Below are positions 37,283-52,407 of a stretch of DNA of 64,000 bases, one piece after another. A model generated the notes under the pieces. It did no database searches, was not told where the DNA came from, and worked only from the letters and a program-made list of their open reading frames with translations. Origin of the DNA: Sanghuangporus weigelae (taxonomy: Eukaryota > Basidiomycota > Agaricomycetes > Hymenochaetales > Hymenochaetaceae); NCBI GenBank assembly GCA_033182465.1, contig CP137318.1, forward strand, positions 1,922,001-1,986,000, read 5' to 3'. Position 1 is the first letter of the stretch, and every line of letters starts with the position of its first letter. The position numbers were made by a program, and so were the translations under genes.

Positions 37283-38394
37283 TTAACTAGCAACGTGTTG
37301 CTCGATGTATTCCCAAGCCCGCTTGCTGTCTTCTGATCCAGCATTCTTCATCTCTTTTTCAAGGCCGTAATATGCATCCCACCACCACTGATTCAGCTCA
37401 TGATGGTCGTTCTGTAGCGGTTCTCCTTCCTTCGGCCTGTGCTTCCACGGTTTGTCTCCGAGGATGTAGTGGACGCACTTGACGTCCTCATCGCACCACA
37501 TGTCTTTGTGAATAATACGCACGGTCTTGAGCGCATTGTATATGTAGCTTATCGGCTTCCATTTCGCGCGGAAAAACTCGGCGAGTAAGTCCTGGTCTGG
37601 AAACTGAAACTCACTGACGAGAGGCGATGTTTCGAGAAAGCGGACGATGGCTTGGAATGTTCCTGTGGATGGAGTGACAACGACCGTGCCGGAGTTAAGA
37701 AGCGTGTACGGGCGCGGGCAGCCCTCTTTGATTTCGGCCGGCTGCACGGGGCTCGAAAAGGCGCAGTTTTCGGGGGTCCTGTGCGGGAAGTCAGCAAAGA
37801 TTTGCGCGGGCCACTTGCAAATGTGATTCTCACCAGTCCCTTGGATAATGCGGGAGTCTGCGCGGGTTGCATGCGCATACATGCGCAGCTGCGATCCAAT
37901 CTCTGTCGAGTGGCATATCAAAGATCTCGTCCATGTTTTTCCGAATAATCATGTCCGAGTCTATCAACACGACTCGCTGTGAACAGTCATGCAATATCGT
38001 CAATTTATCGTCTCAAAAAGTCTTCCTCTCGAATGATACGTACCTCGAAATGAGTAAGCTGAAAAACACTAAGCAGATAAGATCGTCAGCCTCAGGGCTC
38101 ATGTACATACAAATCAAAGTTCAAGACTTACGCGAGCTTGCACCAAGTATCAGGGAACCGCTCGTCGGTGACGGCAGTAGACTGTATTTTCGGTGCTAGT
38201 CTCGAGATCGGCACAGTTTTTATATCCCGTAAAGATAGTACGTCAAGGCACTCTTTGGGGAGCTCGGTGGAGACCATGACCACAAGAGGGTACTTCGAGC
38301 GAACTTGTTTCAGACTATAGTCAAGGACAACAGTGCCAGGCAGGTAGCTCGGTCTAGAGAGCAGCGTAGCAAAGGCGCCCTTGGTATTTTCCAT
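37283..38394 (-). CDS. GT8-family glycosyltransferase (galactinol synthase/glycogenin-like)
   Basis: A retaining glycosyltransferase using a nucleotide sugar. Start at 38394: MENTKGAFATLLSRPSYLPG, then LVVMVSTELPKE. After an intron comes RVVLIDSDMIIRKNMDEIFD, which holds the DxD metal/sugar-nucleotide site. Then PHYPRDW joined over a short intron to TPENCAFSSPV, followed by YTLLNSGTVVVTPSTGTF, FPDQDLLAEFF and NALKTVRIIHKDMW, which matches the GT8 NSG and DQ blocks. CVHYILGDKPW has the late HxxGxxKPW motif. The C-terminal tail is Trp-rich (ELNQWWWDAYYG). It has no signal peptide or membrane helix, so it is probably cytosolic. Product unknown. It closely resembles fungal proteins called galactinol synthase-like. 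Convergent with KAE1 (147 bp). Confidence 0.88.
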
Positions 38395-38959
38395 GCTTGA
38401 TAATGGAAAGGGCGCGACTGAGGGATATGCTCAAGGCTGGTCCAGGTCTTTTTCAAGCATTTGCATGCGGGATTTTATGGCAGCCGATCGTGCAAGGGGG
38501 GCTGATATCTCGGAGTGAGACGGGCTTTATACAAATAAGTTATGCCGTTCTTTTCGAATCCTTTAGAATTACGTCGGACGAAGATTGCCAATCGCATCCC
38601 GTAGCAATGCAAATAGGTGCGAGAGCTAGATTTCATGAGAGCTGGAAGAATAGTTGAGGACGTGGGAAACGGTAATTTTACGGGTCGAAGCTGAGCAGCA
38701 TCACGCAAAGTATGACCGAACGAAAGGATTCCATGGGTCTCATCAATGCCACCGTATTGCAAGTACACATTTCCATACGTAAACCAGCTTCAATCTGGAA
38801 AGACTTTCACATACGCCACGAGGGCCACATAGAGCTTAATGATGGCCACGAGGACGCTCATGTAATTCTGGTAGGGAAAACTTGTACATGGGCAAAAACG
38901 ATAGCAAAAAAGGCTATAAAAGCACAATATGCGCCAGAAAATAAACGGGAGATCATGCC
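38395..38959. other. Intergenic, GT8 promoter and eS28 3' UTR
   Basis: 565 bp between the GT8 start and the eS28 stop, both minus. A plus-strand open frame at 38712-38963 shows no family motif and runs into the eS28 end, so I do not call it. No RNA gene recognised. Confidence 0.5.
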
Positions 38960-39336
38960 TTAACGAAGACGGCTAAATGAAGGAGATAAGCAACTGAAAC
39001 GCTCTCATAGAATATACAGGAGGGACATGTACTTACCGAGCCTCACGTTCACTCTCCAGAAGGGCCAGGATGTCCTCACCGCGCACTGGGCCCTTGACGT
39101 TTCGGATGAGCGTGCGAGTCGGGTCCTCAAGGAACTCGACGCGGACTTGCGTTACACCACCGCGAGATCCTGTTCTACCGAGAACCTGTCTCGAGCCTGT
39201 CAGCACTTCTTTCCATCGCCGAAGACTAGCAGTCAAAGACCTTCGTGACTTTGGCAAGCTTTACACCAGTAATTTTTTGATCCTGGAGGGCGGTCAACCT
39301 GATGTAGATATCAAACAGCACGGGCATACTCACCAT
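38960..39336 (-). CDS. RPS28: 40S ribosomal protein eS28
   Basis: Small ribosomal subunit protein of 68 residues. Four coding exons: 39334-39336 (the ATG alone), 39241-39282, 39037-39185 and 38960-38972; lengths 3+42+149+13 make 207 nt in frame. The protein starts [15 protein letters not shown] and continues [35 protein letters not shown] and ends EREARRLR, all strongly conserved. The first intron (39283-39333, 51 nt) follows directly after the start codon with donor GTGAGT and acceptor CCAG. Any reading that ignores this intron lacks the conserved VKLAKVTK start. Confidence 0.95.
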
Positions 39337-39607
39337 CGCTACTATGAGTGGGTTTTGATCAACAAAAGACGGAGAGTCGTTGGCTCGTCGGTGATGTTGT
39401 TGACAGACAAAATTTAAGTTTGACGGGGTTACACGAAAGGAAGGTTATCACATAAGCCATTCTCACGACTACTGTACATTAGATATTTGAAATGGAAATG
39501 ATAGGTTAAAGTGATTATATTGTTGTTTATCCTGCGTATTTTATTTGCTATCTATTGATATTGGACGGAGATGTGTTATCAATGAAAACTGAACTACAAA
39601 AGGGATC

Positions 39608-41035
39608 TTATGATGTCGAGCTGATAAGACCCGAAGTTGTGCCCTTGTGGTCCAGGAGATTCATTGCCCGTTTTTCTGTTCCCTTCCCTCGCAAAACGTT
39701 CTCGATGTAGAACTCGCCCGCCTTGTAGCTGCTTCGGACAAGTGGTCCACTAGCAACGTATAGGAATCCCATATCCTCTGCAATGGTCTTCCAGCGGTCG
39801 AACTCAGCAGGCTCAACATATCGCTCGACTTTCATGTGTCGTTTCGTCGGCCGCATATACTGGCCAAACGTCACTACATCGACGTCGACTTTGCGAAGTT
39901 CTGGGACATATGCATTAGTCGGACTTCCCAACAAATCCATTGTGATCCGTGAGACATACCTCTTAAAGCATCCATGACCTGCTCTTCGTTCTCGCCGACG
40001 CCAAGCATAATACTTGTCTTCGTCACACGGACGCCCTCCTCCTTTGCATGTTTCAGGACCTTGAGACTCTGTCTGAAAGTCGCTCTTCGGTCTCTCACAA
40101 ACGGTGTCAGTGCTTCAACCGTCTCGATGTTGTGAGCATATACATCCAAGCCTGACTTTGCGACAACTGAGACCATAGGCAGCGAGCCCTGGAAATCGCC
40201 AGTGAGAGCTTCTACTAGGATTTGCGGAGCTCTGAATTTATGAGTCATCTGGATATAACGCCATACAAGAAGTACATACTTCTGCTTGATCTTCCGTATG
40301 GTCTCCGCAAAGTGATGAGCACCTCCGTCTGCCAGGTCTTTAAACAAAATCAGCGTGTTGTCTGTGATCTACAAAAAGAGCACTCACCATCTCTGTCAAC
40401 ACTCGTCAGTACGATGTAACCGAGTCCCCAACGACTTATTGCCTCGGCAGTGTTCTCGGGCTCGTGAGGATCCAACGGCGGCGGTGCTCTTGAGGTCTTG
40501 ACAGAGCAGAATCGACATCCTCGCGTGCAGGTATCACCCATAAGCTAAATCTCCGAGTTTCATATCTTTCACGCTATGCGCAGGAAATGTTATGACGCAC
40601 CATTATTGTTGCGGTTGCCGCCCGCTTTCCCTCCACTTCTGACACACCCTCCTTGCCACCCCAACAATCCCCAATGTTGGGACATCGCGCCTCCTCGCAC
40701 ACAGTATGTAATCCTAGACCACGCAGATCTTTCTTAATGCTGGCGAAGGATGAGCCTTTCGGTATGTTCGTCTTCAGGTAAGACGGTAATCGTGGACTAA
40801 AATTTGTTGGAGAGACAAGAATAAAAGGAAATATGAATGAAGCTCACACTTTGGTATTACCAAATACGACTCGTTCGGGTACGTTGTCAACAACGAAATC
40901 GTCCAGTGAAGGACCGTCAGAAAGTGTTTGCTTGAAGTCGCTTCTAGATGACGATGGGGTCGCAAGCCTTCGAATTCCCGGTGTGATGGTGCGAGCCTGC
41001 TTTGAGACTGTACGCTTCAATGCCTGAAGGCTCAT
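39608..41035 (-). CDS. LIP5: Lipoyl synthase, mitochondrial
   Basis: A radical-SAM enzyme that inserts two sulfurs into octanoyl chains to make lipoyl groups. The start at 41035 ([19 protein letters not shown]) gives a basic mitochondrial presequence. Then [12 protein letters not shown] and the auxiliary cluster Cys set [12 protein letters not shown], the radical-SAM motif CTRGCRFC and [16 protein letters not shown]. Further on: [53 protein letters not shown] and [18 protein letters not shown], and the C-terminal RSSY motif (VRSSYKAGE), all conserved. Ends GLISSTS. About eight short introns. Head to head with CMC1 (184 bp). LAT1, about 5 kb away, codes for one of its substrates. Confidence 0.95.
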
Positions 41036-41219
41036 GGTCACCGAAATCGCAAAGTCCTCGAGAATAAGAGCCACACGCAAACCAGATGCAAGCTTCCCCA
41101 CAACTTATGCACTGTCAGCGACTCAAGTATCAAAGCCGAGGCACGAAAACCGGTGAATTAGTCCAGCACGTGACGCATTAGACTCAAGATCGCGCCTGTC
41201 CGACGCAATCCGACTAACG
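41036..41219. promoter_or_regulatory. Divergent promoter, LIP5 / CMC1
   Basis: 184 bp between two starts of mitochondrial genes. It includes a CACGTG-like E-box at about 41167-41172 (cagcacgtgacg), a frequent fungal bHLH site; function is inferred. Confidence 0.45.
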
Positions 41220-41636
41220 ATGAACACACTATCACGACGAGAGGAAGAGGCTCTGGAAAAGAAGGTGAAGGAGCGTGCAATCAAGGAATGTGACTCATTC
41301 CTTAGAGGTATTGCCCTTCCTTCCTTAATGCTGTAAGTAACAAGACATCAACCTGTAATTTTTGTGCAGAGTTCGCCGAATGCTCGCAAGGACGGACAAT
41401 CTCAATGGCATGGGCTTGCAGGAGTAATCTGAAGGCACTCCAAAACTGCATGTATCAGTAGTACGTTCATCGAATCCTTGGCGTCGGTATTTTGTTCATT
41501 CTTGCGTTCTAGCACAGGACCTGAAAGCATGGACCAAGCCCGTTCGGAATACATCCGGTTAAGAGATGTGAATGCTGCTGCGAATAAGGTGTCGCCAAAT
41601 GAAACGACAAATATGCATGTAGGGAGGGTTATTTGA
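41220..41636 (+). CDS. CMC1: COX assembly mitochondrial protein Cmc1 (twin CX9C)
   Basis: A small intermembrane-space protein for cytochrome oxidase assembly. Three exons. The start at 41220 gives MNTLSRREEEALEKKVKERA. Exon 1 joins exon 2 as KECDSFLREFAECSQGRT, then ACRSNLKALQNCMYQY. Both Cys pairs have exactly nine residues between them (CX9C), the coiled-coil-helix-coiled-coil-helix fold oxidised by Mia40. The last exon adds TGPESMDQARSEYIRLRD and ends HVGRVI. About 100 residues. The coding frame is visible only after splicing. Confidence 0.88.
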
Positions 41637-41775
41637 CTTCGTTTCGGTTGGTTTACTATGTTTATCGAGCTCATCCCGCAGTCTAACTTTCCCAGTCTGT
41701 CTGCTCTAAGTATCTTATAGAACAATAGCTAAAGAATGGCATAGAATACAACGGCCGGAACGGTCATAGCTGGTT

Positions 41776-42934
41776 TTAAACCCTTTTGCCAGCCGCCGCC
41801 CACTGGGATCGAAGCGCCATCACGGACGTGATAAACCTTCGCAAATGAACGCAATCAGCGTATAGCGAAGCGCGACAAGTGTCGGTACTTACCCAAACAA
41901 GCCGAGGACTCCATCGTTCAAGTTGACGTATCCTAAATTGGTCGCTGGAATCCAGACGTCCAGAAGGTCGATGGCGAACTGGTACCGAAGCGCATTACGT
42001 TCCCTAGTGAAAGTATTGAAATTAGTTTCGTAATAACTGCGATGCCAACGAGGGTAGAGCAAAGACCCACTTCTCTACAGCCGAATATTTCACTGCTCTC
42101 TCGGCCTCAGTACTGACTGATTTATCGCCCCATGTGTAACCGCGGAGTGCCTTCGCTTCGTTCGCGAGTCTGCCAGCCTAGAGAACTCGTTAGATGGTCA
42201 TGCCGAAGACTGCGCATAAAACTGCGCATAAAACTGCGCATAAAACTGCGACGAACCTTCAGAAGTCCATGGCAGATGCTAAATACAATACCAAAGAACC
42301 AGAAGCGATTCGATCTAACTCAAAGTTAGCATTCAGAGAGTCGTGCTGCGCTTTCGCACTGACCTTCTGACGAACTTCTGGTTTGTCTCTTTAGACAGGT
42401 TGATGAATTTAGCAGCGTTCGCCTGGGAGCCTTATTATTGGACTGATAAATAATTCAGCCGAAGTATGTACACACCCATACGGCAGCGTCGTAAACGAGA
42501 TACGAAGCATAACAGAGCTGTCGAAGAACGGTTGTGGTCTGCTCTCCAGGGCGGGCAGAAGAGTTGAGGGCTCTCAATGCAGCCTGAAGATGCTCCAATG
42601 GCTTTCCAACGCGCATTACTATTTTCTTTTTGAGAGAAGAAGCAATAGCAATGAGATATTACCACGCACGTTTTCGACCGGTAGCCAAATGCGACTTGAG
42701 TGCGTCCCAACGCGCTGCTTCAACATTGTGACCTCTCTTGATAAGAATCCAAGCAAGGAGACGCGCAAAGTACTGAGCTGCTCGGTAGAGCTACCAAATC
42801 GCATAAGGCGTAAATTCTGAGTGAAGGAATCTTAGATAGCTACCCACCTTATCCCGCCCGAGTGTGCTACCGAGCAAATTGACCGTCTGACTGGCAGTCG
42901 GGTGAAGAATGATCTGAGATGCAACCGTAGCCAT
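41776..42934 (-). CDS. PEX11: Peroxisomal membrane protein Pex11
   Basis: Drives peroxisome elongation and division. Start at 42934, MATVASQIILHPTASQTVNLL then GSTLGRDK, spliced to LYRAAQYFARLLAWILIKRG, ARWDALKSHLATGRKLMRVG, KPLEHLQAALRALNSS and LRQLCYASYLVYDAAVW; the amphipathic helix and Pex11 spacing are clear. Later parts: NAAKFINLSKET, FWFFGIVFSICHGLLKAGRLA, KYSAVEKERNALRYQFAIDLLD and VWIPATNLGYVNLNDGVLGLFG, ending FITSVMALRSQWAAAGKRV at 41776. About seven introns; the one at 42178-42256 is mostly a 12 bp tandem repeat. Tail to tail with CMC1, head to head with FUM1. Confidence 0.93.
42209..42250. repeat. 12 bp tandem repeat inside a PEX11 intron
   Basis: 3.5 perfect copies of actgcgcataaa. 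They fill 42 of the 79 bases of the PEX11 intron at 42178-42256. Confidence 0.92.
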
Positions 42935-43391
42935 GATGGAGTGGAGAAGGAAAGGAGTTAGAGCTAAGAGCCAACAAGAGCGCGGCCATGAGCAATAAAT
43001 AAATGTCGAATTCACGTGAACTTGTATTCAATCTCTCTCGACCACTCACAATCCTCCATCGTCTACATTCATTATGCATATCACTATGCCTGTTGAAGAA
43101 TTGCTCATGCTAATCACCGCTCAACTCTACGTCGACTAGCACCCTCAAATATTCTCAATATTTCTCAGATATTTTAGGCCTACATGCAGCGTCTTGTACG
43201 AAATCCCGCGGCTTCCCTAAACACGTCACTGGAGGACGACCGTGTCTTCCGACAACGCCCGATTGGTCAAAATTCTCAAGAGCCTTGCAACTGAACGTAG
43301 CCGTTGGCTGTTCGCTATACGCGATCTCATTTTGTCTCCTCTAGACTTGCTTATCCTCCCATCCTTTAATTCTGTCCTTAATTCCCCAAAA
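42935..43391. promoter_or_regulatory. Divergent promoter, PEX11 / FUM1
   Basis: 457 bp between the start codons. It contains a 36-codon open frame at 43184-43294 upstream of FUM1 that starts MQRLVRNPAASLNTSL and ends in a stop; it could be a uORF if transcribed. AT-rich repeats of attctcaatatttctcagatatttt type at about 43150-43175. Confidence 0.45.
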
Positions 43392-45539
43392 ATGTACCGT
43401 ACTGTTCTGCGTCTCCGAGTGCCAGTTTCAAATGCTCGAAGTGTAAGAACCTGTATTTGGGCCTCTCATGTGATATGGGGATACTGACTGAAAGTCATTT
43501 CCATACGGCAGCTCAACCATCTTGCTTTAAGACGTGCATCTCAGTTCCGATCGTTCTCTTCATCTCTGCGCGTCATGGTGGGTACCCAGTTTTGAAATTA
43601 TATTTGACTTTTACATTGAAGCAATACACCAGACTCAATTTAGGACGGAACGCGACACATTCGGTGACTTGCAGGTACCGTCTGATCGCTACTGGGGTGC
43701 GCAAACCCAAAGGTGCGATGGATGATGACTTGAAGTGTGGTTTGAGATTGAACACGTATTCAACAGGTCATTGCAGAATTTCGACATAGGTGGACCTACA
43801 GAGCGATTGCCACCGCCTCTGATCAAGGCGTTCGGTATTCTCAAGAAGGCGGCAGCGGCAGTTAACATGACCTATGGGCTGGACCCTAAGATTGGCGAGG
43901 CCATCCAGAAGGCGGCCGACGACGTACGTACATTCTTAAGCTACCCCGGAATTCTGAAAGCGAATGGAAGAATAGGTCATTTCTGGAAAGCTCATAGATC
44001 ATTTCCCGCTTGTTGTCTTCCAAACTGGAAGCGGAACACAGAGCAACATGAATACGAACGAAGTTATCTCCAATCGTGCGATTGAGCTGCTCGGTGGTGA
44101 GCTCGGATCGAAGAAACCCGTGCATCCTAACGACCATGTCAACATGAGCCAAAGCTCGAACGACACGTAGAAAGCTTCCGTCATCATAGGATATTATTCA
44201 AGAGTCTGATTTGTCCTTGGTTTTAGATTCCCGACTGCGATGCATGTTGCGGCCGTCATGGAAATCAACGGATCGCTTCTCCCTGCTTTGGCAGAATTAA
44301 GGGATGCCATGGAAGCAAAGCGGCAAGAATTTGACAAGATCATCAAAATCGGCCGTACGCACCTGCAGGTCCGGAAGTTTATCTTATAGCCGTCTCCACA
44401 GATTCTCAAATTGAGTTTTTTAAACAAAGGATGCTACTCCTCTGACTCTGGGTCAAGAATTCAGCGGTTATGTACAACAACTGACTAATGCGATTGACCG
44501 TGTCAAGAACACTTTACCTCGACTGAGCCTCTTGGCACAGGGAGGTACCGCCGTTGGCACTGTACGTTCGTTTTGTCATGGTGCTGGTATACCTAGCTGA
44601 AACTCCTTGTATTCAGGGCTTAAACACCAAGAAAGGTTTCGATGTCAAGATAGCTGCTGAGATTTCCAAGCTGACCGGGTACGAGTTCAAGACGGCACCA
44701 AATAAGGTTGGAGGCTTTGAGGCCCTTTGAGAGGTCTTCTGATTGATTGCGATTTTAGTTCGAAGCACTTGCTGCTCACGATGCATTGGTAGAAGCACAT
44801 GGCGCTTTGAACGTCGTCGCAGTGTCATTCATGAAAATTGCGAATGACATCCGCTTCCTCGGTTCAGGACCACGATGTGGGTTGGGCGAACTGAGTTTGC
44901 CGGAGAACGAGCCCGGAAGCAGTATCATGCCTGGCAAAGTCAACCCTACGCAATGCGAGGCTTTGACGATGGTCGCTGCGCAAGTGATGGGCAACCAGAC
45001 AACCGTCAGTGTTGCCGGGTCAAACGGGCATTTCGAGGTCCGTTTATTTGTGAATTCTTGTCAATGACAATGACATTGTCTGACTTTCCACGTGCAGCTG
45101 AATGTTTTCAAACCTGTGATTATTAAGAATGTCCTTCAAAGCATCCGACTGCTCGCAGATGGTGAGTCGGCCGATGACAATCTGATTTAGGAATTTACTG
45201 ATAATAGTCACTCGAAGGTGCTCGATCATTCACCAAGAACTGCGTTGTTGGGATTAAGGCGAACGAAAAGCGCATCAACCAGTTGTTGAATGAGTCACTG
45301 ATGCTCGCCACTATTTTGAACAGTCATCTAGGCTATGACAGTGAGTTCGACTGGCAGCACTTACTTTGCACTGTTCTGATTGTTTAATTTCAACTTCAGA
45401 TGTGGCGAAGTGCGCAAAGAAGGCACACCGAGAAGGCACGACGCTGAAAGAGGCCACTGTTGCACTCGGATTCTTGACGCCTGAAGAATTTGACGCCAAA
45501 GTACGGCCAGAACTGATGTTGTACCCTGATGAAGCGTAG
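43392..45539 (+). CDS. FUM1: Fumarase (class II), mitochondrial and probably cytosolic
   Basis: Converts fumarate to malate in the TCA cycle. The start at 43392 gives [17 protein letters not shown], spliced to [22 protein letters not shown]: an Arg/Ser-rich presequence of 39 residues. A second intron splits this from [20 protein letters not shown]. The enzyme continues [71 protein letters not shown] and GGTAVGTGLN, the signature [17 protein letters not shown], then [16 protein letters not shown]. It ends LMLYPDEA. About ten introns. Met39 sits at the last codon of exon 2, so a transcript from there would code for a presequence-free enzyme. Confidence 0.95.
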
Positions 45540-46214
45540 ATATTCATGTAGCATGTAGAGTAGAGTAGGAGACAATCAAGTGATGACCGGAAATAGCCGA
45601 TGTGCTATGTTAATTGGCCAAATACGGAACTACCAAAATTGTCCGAGAGGCAGGAAATGAAGAAGTGCGCAAAGCCCGGGCCATCATAATCGGACACGCG
45701 TCACACAGTCAGTCACCAAAGCTGCATACGACTCAATGAAAGAGTGAGAGGATGCGAGAATGGGAGCGTGAGACAGGATGAGATCGAAAAGAAGGGATGA
45801 AATCGGTGTTGTTGACGTTTGAAGACGACTGAGAGATGTTCGAGTGTAAAGTCCCATAGAGAGGGATCACTACTACGCTGATGAACCAACATCTTCACTC
45901 GCACTTATCTCCTCCCGCCGCCTTGCCTTTCTCCCTCATCCCCGCCCACTCACTTCGTCCCCGCGCGACAGCAATCGCGAATTACTAAATCGAGAAAAAA
46001 CACTCACCCCCGCGCGGTGGCGATCTTGTCTGCGTCAAGAAGCCAACTCAAAATATCATATAATACTTTTAGATTTTTCCCTTTGGGGGCATCCTCGCCT
46101 CTGTCCCACGCATCAATCTCTTCCTCATTCTCTAGTGTCTCCTTCCTCAATTCGTCTGGCCTATACCTCACTTGTCATACATAAACACTTGTGCGCGCGA
46201 CCGCGTCTGTGGCC
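45540..46214. other. Intergenic, FUM1 3' UTR and INO80 promoter
   Basis: 675 bp with C/T-rich DNA at about 45905-45960 on the plus strand and an AT-rich stretch at 46050-46080, typical of a fungal promoter. A minus-strand frame at 45713-45904 has no motif. No gene called. Confidence 0.6.
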
Positions 46215-51879
<5,665 letters not shown>

Positions 51880-52407
51880 CCGGCGTTTGTGTTATTTTGT
51901 ATGGTATGGTATGGTATGCTTTGAGACGAATGGGACAGTTCTATGTATATAGGCTTCTACAATGCTTTCGGCATGTTATTGGTTTCCTTTGTTGTTTTAG
52001 GTAGAGCACACTCGGTAATATAGACCACATAAATGTTATTCTCCTTGTCTTTCAGACTCTGATTTCGGCCAATGATGAGTCACGGGGTTGATCTCCCGTT
52101 GAAGTTTGATCGGCAACATGCATACAACACACTGAAATTCTTCTGGTTCTGACAAATCCACAGTCTACACCACACAGATCTATACACCAAGCTCATGCTC
52201 CCAATATCTTATTCTCATTGCAGCTCGCTTTGTGCTGGAAGAAGATACGCGATCGATCTCAGAAATCAACCTCGGCTGTTGATACTTTACTATACGCCAC
52301 ATCTTCTGAAATTTTCTGACTCGAGCGCAAGGTAGAGTACTGCCTTGACAGTCATCTTCAAGGACGAAAGAGAGGAGGACCTACTCCGAGACCTGTAGTC
52401 GGCGAGA
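51880..52407. other. Intergenic, INO80 3' UTR and helicase promoter
   Basis: 528 bp between two plus-strand genes. Holds a TATGG run at 51901-51918. Nothing else recognised. Confidence 0.55.
51901..51918. repeat. ATGGT pentamer repeat
   Basis: About 3.6 copies of atggt just downstream of the INO80 stop. Directly visible. Confidence 0.9.

Noticed and set aside
38712-38963. 83-codon plus-strand frame
   Set aside because: No family motif, overlaps the eS28 3' end; probably chance.
43184-43294. FUM1 start at 43184
   Set aside because: The frame stops after 36 codons and does not reach the enzyme; 43392 gives a continuous spliced frame. Kept only as a possible uORF.
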